Positions 32,961 to 36,878 of a stretch of DNA of 36,878 nucleotides are shown here, in pieces. Position numbers and translations under genes: made by a program. Each line of letters begins with the position of its first letter. Position 1 is the stretch's first letter. This DNA is from Polyangiaceae bacterium (lineage in GTDB: Bacteria; Myxococcota_A; Polyangia; Polyangiales; Polyangiaceae). The stretch covers positions 1 through 36,878 of the forward strand of contig JAICQQ010000067.1 of NCBI GenBank assembly GCA_025937785.1. The letters run 5' to 3'. The notes beneath the pieces are model-generated. The model worked only from the letters and a program-made list of their open reading frames with translations. It had not been told where the DNA came from and searched no databases.

Positions 32961-34046
32961 ATGAGCTCGATTCGCCCTTCCGCAACTCCGCAGGCGCTCG
33001 GCTACCGCATGCCGGCCGAGTGGGAACCGCACGAGGCGACCTGGCTGGCTTGGCCGCACCATCGCACGGACTGGCCGGGCAAACGCGGCGTGATCCCGTG
33101 GGTATTCGCCGAGATCGCGCGCCACCTGTGCCAAGGTGAACGCGTGCGGCTGTTGGTCGAATCGCGGGCAGAGCGCCAGAAGGCCGAGCGCACGTTCGAG
33201 CGCGCTCACGTCGACATGGAAAAAGTCGACTTCGTGCTGGCGGCGACCAATCGTTCCTGGACGCGCGACTACCTACCGTTGTTCGTCATCAAGAAGGGTG
33301 CTGGTGGCAAATCCGATGTCGTCGCCGTCAAGTGGCGGTTCAACGGCTGGGCGCGCTACCGCGACCACGAACTCGACAACCTGGCTGGGGTCAAGGTGGC
33401 GCGCCGCTTCAGCAAGCGTGTGGTGCGCCCCAAGGACAGCTCCGGCTTCCTCGTGCTCGAAGGTGGCTCCGTCGATGTCGACGGCGAAGGCACGCTGCTC
33501 ACCACCGAGGAGTGTTTGCTCACGGGCGCGCGCGCACGCGCGAAGCACCTCAGCCGCGAAGCCATGGAGCAAGTGCTTGCCGATTATCTCGGCATCGAGC
33601 AGGTGATCTGGCTCGGCTCGGGCATCGCCGGTGACGACACTTCCGGACACGTCGACGATTTCGCGCGCTTCGTCGCTCCTGGTCGAGTCGTGATCAGCAT
33701 CGAGAGCCGTCGCTCCGATCGCAACTGGGGGCCGCTGCGCGCCGCACATCAAGCGTTGTGCGCCGCGCGTGACGCGAAGGGCAGGCAGCTCGACGTGGTG
33801 ACGCTGCCGATGCCAGCGCCGCTCGTCTACGACGGTCAGCGCCTCCCGGCTTCGTATGCCAACTTCTACATCGCCAATGGGCGCGTGCTCGTGCCGACCT
33901 TCAACGACGTGAACGATCGCGTCGCGCTGCGCGTGATCGAACAGCTCTTCCCCAATCGCCAGGTCGTCGGGATCCACGCTGCGGACCTGGTTCTAGGTTT
34001 GGGCACGTTGCATTGTAGCACCATGCAACACCCAGCAAGTTATTGA
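32961..34046 (+). CDS. aguA: Agmatine deiminase
   Basis: This 361-residue enzyme turns agmatine into N-carbamoylputrescine and ammonia. Family marks are MPAEWEPHEATWLAWP, the WTRDYLP loop (D103), GGSVDVDGEGTLLTTEECLL, the GDDTSGHVDDFARF stretch with catalytic Asp/His, and the nucleophile C352 in LGTLHCSTMQHP. A GTG at 32946, overlapping the aguB stop and preceded by GAAGG, is an equally possible start, five codons earlier. Translation is in any case coupled to aguB. Gene order is aguB-aguA. Confidence 0.95.
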   Translation: MSSIRPSATPQALGYRMPAEWEPHEATWLAWPHHRTDWPGKRGVIPWVFAEIARHLCQGERVRLLVESRAERQKAERTFERAHVDMEKVDFVLAATNRSWTRDYLPLFVIKKGAGGKSDVVAVKWRFNGWARYRDHELDNLAGVKVARRFSKRVVRPKDSSGFLVLEGGSVDVDGEGTLLTTEECLLTGARARAKHLSREAMEQVLADYLGIEQVIWLGSGIAGDDTSGHVDDFARFVAPGRVVISIESRRSDRNWGPLRAAHQALCAARDAKGRQLDVVTLPMPAPLVYDGQRLPASYANFYIANGRVLVPTFNDVNDRVALRVIEQLFPNRQVVGIHAADLVLGLGTLHCSTMQHPASY

Positions 34047-34141
34047 AATTGCCGAGCAATCGTGCGCGCTGCGGCCGCTGGCCCAGGTCAAATGCGTCAA
34101 TAAGTTGAAAGCTTGGCGGGCGAGGGGCAACGTGGGCCCCC

Positions 34142-35326
34142 ATGCGCGCGCTCCGAAGTCTCAAGCGGCTCGTTGCCATCGGCCTGGCGGTGGGACTCAC
34201 CAGCCTCGGCGCCCTGGCGAAAGAGCAAGTGCACGAGGTGCTGTCGGGTCATTCGCTGTGGGGCATCGCCAAGCGCTACGGGATCAGCGTGGAAGCCATT
34301 CGTGACCGGAATGGGCTCGGCGAAAGCGACAAGATCGTGCCGGGGCAGAAGCTCGTCATCCCCGACAAGAACTACAAGCTGAAGGGACCGGGTCCCAAAG
34401 GGCACGAGGGCGCCAAACCTCCCTCGAACGAGCGCGCCAAGGGGTTCGTTGCCGTGAAACCCGCGCGAGCGACGCAGGTTCAGAAGACCTCGCGTGAGCG
34501 CGGCGTGAACCCGTGCAACACGCCCGACCCCGGTTTCCGCATCTACCGCCGGTGGAGCCGTGGGATCCCGCTGGGCCAGTTCATCATGCCTGAACGCGGC
34601 GGGCTCACGAGTGGCGGCGGCTTCGACGTCATGTTTCACTTCCACGGCCACGAAGCCGTCCGCAAAGAGTGGGTGCAGGTGATGGACGGCGCGGTTTTGG
34701 TGGGTGTCACGCTCGGGATTGGCTCGGGGCCCTACGAAACCACCTTCCGCGGCACTCAGGCGTTCGAACGACTGGTGAAGGGTGTCGAAGAAGCCGTCGC
34801 AGCCGGCGCCGGCCGCAAGAAGGCATACGCTCGCAAGATCGGTCTGAGCGGGTGGAGCGCCGGTTATGGGGCCGTGGGTCAGATTCTCGCGAGCAGCTAC
34901 GGTCGCGAGAAGGTCGACACCGTGCTGCTGCTCGATGGCTTGCACAGTGGCTACAGCGGGTCGTCTTTGAACAAGGCCCAACTCGACCCGTTCATCGACT
35001 ATGCGCGTCGCGCAGCCAGCGGTGATCGCTTCATGTTCGTGAGTCATTCGTCGATCATCCCGCCCGGTTACGCATCGACCACCGAAACCGCGAACTTCTT
35101 GATTCACGAGCTGGGCGGACGACCCCGAACCACGGCGCCCCGGCACGGCGATCCGATGGGGCTCGACCTGATCTCGCGCTTCTCGCGCGGCAACTTCCAC
35201 GTGCGCGGCTACTCCGGAAACGACACCTTGGACCACTGCGCTCACATCGGGCTCTTTCGGGACGTGCTGAAGGTGCACATCAAGCCCCGCTGGAACTCCC
35301 CGCGCGGCCGCGGAAAAAGCACGTAG
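34142..35326 (+). CDS. Exported LysM protein with alpha/beta-hydrolase-like domain
   Basis: This 394-residue protein has a signal peptide (about 1-26, ending GALA). One LysM domain follows (about 30-74, HEVLSGHSLWGIAKRYGIS...IVPGQKLVIP) that binds peptidoglycan. After a linker, residues about 130-385 look like an alpha/beta hydrolase: a strand with MFHFHGHE (oxyanion-hole type), the nucleophile elbow G-W-S-A-G (S239), D265 in LLLDGLHSG, and H365 or H368 near the end. A serine esterase or amidase held at the cell wall is plausible; the substrate is unknown. It stands alone between aguA and the cytochrome gene. Confidence 0.82.
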   Translation: MRALRSLKRLVAIGLAVGLTSLGALAKEQVHEVLSGHSLWGIAKRYGISVEAIRDRNGLGESDKIVPGQKLVIPDKNYKLKGPGPKGHEGAKPPSNERAKGFVAVKPARATQVQKTSRERGVNPCNTPDPGFRIYRRWSRGIPLGQFIMPERGGLTSGGGFDVMFHFHGHEAVRKEWVQVMDGAVLVGVTLGIGSGPYETTFRGTQAFERLVKGVEEAVAAGAGRKKAYARKIGLSGWSAGYGAVGQILASSYGREKVDTVLLLDGLHSGYSGSSLNKAQLDPFIDYARRAASGDRFMFVSHSSIIPPGYASTTETANFLIHELGGRPRTTAPRHGDPMGLDLISRFSRGNFHVRGYSGNDTLDHCAHIGLFRDVLKVHIKPRWNSPRGRGKST

Positions 35327-35397
35327 GGCCAGACGGAGCCACGGCTCGACCAGAAGGTGCTACAACCGGATTCGACCCGTGTTTCGGGTCGTTGAGC

Positions 35398-36483
35398 ATG
35401 CGTATCCGATTGCAACAACTCCTGCTCGGTCTGACCGCCGCGGCCCTGGCGGTCGTCGGCGCTACGTGTGGCAGCAACCTGACCCAACAAGACGGTAAGG
35501 ACGGCGTCGCGGCACCTGCCAACATCGCCACGGGGGACGAGCTCTACCAGCGCTACTGCGCGTTGTGCCACGGGAAGGCGGGCGAGGGTTATGCTGCCGA
35601 CAACGCCAACGCTCTGGCGAACCAACAGTTTCTTGCCACCGCCAGCGATGCTTTTCTGCGCGTCGCGATCGTGCGCGGGCGCGTGGGCACCCCCATGAGC
35701 GCGTGGGGCAAGCAGTTCGGGGGACCGCTGACGGGGCCCGAAGTCGAGAAGCTGATCGAGCACATTCGTGGTTGGCAGACCGTTCCCACCCGCGAGCTAC
35801 CCAGCGCACGGGTCGCTGGCGACGCCGCGCGAGGTCAACCGCTCTACGATCAGCACTGCGCCTCCTGTCATGGACCGAAGGGCGAAGGCAAGCTCGCGCC
35901 GAGCCTCAACAACGCCATTTTTCATAGTACCGCCAGCGATCACTTCATTCGCTACGCTATCGCCGACGGCCGCACGGGGACGCCCATGCCTGCCTTCGAG
36001 AAAGCCCTCGGCGCGCAGGGTGTCGACGACCTGACCGCCCACGTGCGCAGCCTGCGCCAGGGCGGCGAGCGCAAGCCGCCATCGCGCGACGTACCGGTGC
36101 ACAAGGGCCCGCTCGTGATCAACCCCCAGGGCAAGCCACCGAAGTTCGAGCTCCGCGACGACTTCTACGTGCCCGCTGCGCAGGTCAAAGCAGCGCTCGA
36201 CGCGGGCGCCCGCCTGGTGATCGCCGACGCGCGCGCTGAGTCCGACTACCTCGAGGCCCACATTCCGGGCGCCATCCCGCTGCCCTTCTACGCCGTCGAA
36301 CAGTACGCGACCAAGCTCCCCAAAGACGGCACCTGGATCGTCGCCTACTGCGCTTGCCCCCACGCTGCCTCTGGCCGCGTTGCCCATGCCCTGCGCGAGC
36401 GCGGCTTCAAGAACGCGGTCGTGCTCGACGAGGGCGTACTCGTGTGGATGCAACGGGGCTACCCCGTCACGAAACCCGAGTGA
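35398..36483 (+). CDS. Diheme cytochrome c fused to a rhodanese domain
   Basis: This protein of 361 residues (ATG 35398; a TTG two codons earlier is possible) has a leader ending near Cys24 (VGATC), perhaps a lipoprotein. Two class I cytochrome c domains follow: CALCH (54-58) with a later GTPM, and CASCH (154-158) with another GTPM; the Met residues are the likely sixth heme ligands. A C-terminal rhodanese domain (about 255-360) has the active-site loop YCACPHAAS with Cys318 at the catalytic position and a second Cys320. It should be a periplasmic or surface electron carrier that also binds or transfers sulfane sulfur. The pairing suggests sulfur redox chemistry, but no sulfur oxidation genes are near. 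Confidence 0.9.
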   Translation: MRIRLQQLLLGLTAAALAVVGATCGSNLTQQDGKDGVAAPANIATGDELYQRYCALCHGKAGEGYAADNANALANQQFLATASDAFLRVAIVRGRVGTPMSAWGKQFGGPLTGPEVEKLIEHIRGWQTVPTRELPSARVAGDAARGQPLYDQHCASCHGPKGEGKLAPSLNNAIFHSTASDHFIRYAIADGRTGTPMPAFEKALGAQGVDDLTAHVRSLRQGGERKPPSRDVPVHKGPLVINPQGKPPKFELRDDFYVPAAQVKAALDAGARLVIADARAESDYLEAHIPGAIPLPFYAVEQYATKLPKDGTWIVAYCACPHAASGRVAHALRERGFKNAVVLDEGVLVWMQRGYPVTKPE

Positions 36484-36656
36484 TCTGGGACATCCCTGCC
36501 GCCACGCTCGCTGATCACGCCCGCGCCGCCGCCGAGTACCGAGGCATCTCGAACGCGCAGGCAAGCTCGATCGAAGGCGTTCCCCCCGATGTTTCGAGGT
36601 CCCTTGCCCAGCGCCGGCGAACCACCGGAAAACTGCGACGGCGCCCAGTAATCCGA

Positions 36657-36690
36657 AGCGCCGACTTGACCCGGGTCACCCGTCGGCGCT
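36657..36690. promoter_or_regulatory. Nested inverted repeats over the tRNA-Leu promoter
   Basis: An outer perfect 9-bp dyad AGCGCCGAC (36657-36665) / GTCGGCGCT (36682-36690) encloses the perfect 12-base palindrome TGACCCGGGTCA (36667-36678). Together they cover the -35 hexamer, most of the spacer and the first base of the -10. It may be an operator, or a hairpin ending upstream transcripts. Confidence 0.6.
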
Positions 36691-36695
36691 ATCCC
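36666..36695 (+). promoter_or_regulatory. Sigma70 promoter of tRNA-Leu
   Basis: TTGACC (36666-36671), an 18-bp spacer and TATCCC (36690-36695) end 15 bases before the mature tRNA 5' end. Confidence 0.65.
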
Positions 36696-36710
36696 TTCGC
36701 CACCTCGCTC

Positions 36711-36792
36711 GCACGAGTGGCGGAATTGGCAGACGCGCCGGATTTAGGTTCCGGTACCGCAAGGTGTGGGGGTTCAAGTCCCTCCTCGTGCA
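36711..36792 (+). tRNA. tRNA-Leu (anticodon UAG)
   Basis: An 82-base class II tRNA with acceptor GCACGAG/CTCGTGC and discriminator A. The anticodon stem is CCGGA/TCCGG with loop TTTAGGT (anticodon TAG in DNA, reads CUN codons). It has a long variable arm (TACCGCAAGGTGT region) and a canonical T loop TTCAAGT. CCA is not encoded, so it must be added after transcription. Confidence 0.97.
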
Positions 36793-36796
36793 CTCT

Positions 36797-36810
36797 GGCC
36801 CTTGCGGGCC
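36797..36810 (+). terminator. Hairpin after tRNA-Leu
   Basis: GGCCC-TTGC-GGGCC starts four bases after the tRNA. The stem is short and no T run follows, so termination here is only possible. Confidence 0.4.
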
Positions 36811-36878
36811 TTCGTGCCCGAGGAGGACTCAGGCCTTCGCTTCGGTCTACGACCTCAGCTCTCGGCTCAAGTCCCTGC

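Overview
The window reads as chromosome of a very GC-rich delta-proteobacterium-like organism, most likely a myxobacterium of the Polyangiales/Sorangium type. This is inferred from gene content, not from a marker gene. The clues are a eukaryotic-type Ser/Thr kinase, FHA-domain proteins, a sigma54-type activator with an FHA sensor, a PilZ protein, several lipoproteins with long Gly/Ser linkers and Cys-rich ends, and a giant TPR/HEAT protein. No phage, IS element, integrase or CRISPR array was recognised.

Layout. Positions 1-380 hold a tandem array built from two alternating unit types, followed by a GNAT acetyltransferase (564-1058) and a lipoprotein with one c-type heme motif (1243-2760). Positions 3118-9305 form a tight five-gene block: membrane Ser/Thr kinase, lipoprotein with two Lipoprotein_15-like repeats, periplasmic TPR/PEGA-like protein, Cys-rich lipoprotein, and a tail-anchored pseudokinase that has lost all catalytic motifs. 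An FHA/AAA+/Fis transcription activator follows (9794-11296). I read 3.1-11.3 kb as an envelope-to-transcription signalling island; this is the best candidate for an undescribed system here.

Next come a LysR regulator divergent from a pirin plus FMN-reductase pair, with a perfect LysR-type box between them. Then follow a Uma2-family protein downstream of a two-FHA membrane protein, a PilZ/AMIN-like protein, and a TlpA-like redoxin convergent with tsaD. A minus-strand run (25004 to 18276) carries a Cys-rich lipoprotein, a 1378-residue TPR/HEAT protein, a small lipoprotein and tsaD. The flippase-like membrane protein at 25208 is followed by 715 bases without a convincing gene, which hold a sigma70-like promoter and a tRNA-like fold. 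After that come a small protein coupled to tatD, a GT2 glycosyltransferase coupled to a DUF2079 membrane protein, the putrescine genes aguB-aguA, a LysM/alpha-beta-hydrolase-like exported protein, a diheme cytochrome c-rhodanese fusion, and a tRNA-Leu(UAG) whose promoter lies inside nested inverted repeats.

How they may work together. Exported or lipid-anchored modules next to kinase and FHA readers suggest phosphothreonine signalling from the envelope. The housekeeping genes (tsaD, tatD, aguAB, tRNA-Leu) suggest stable chromosome. All functions are read from motifs in the sequence; no database search was possible.
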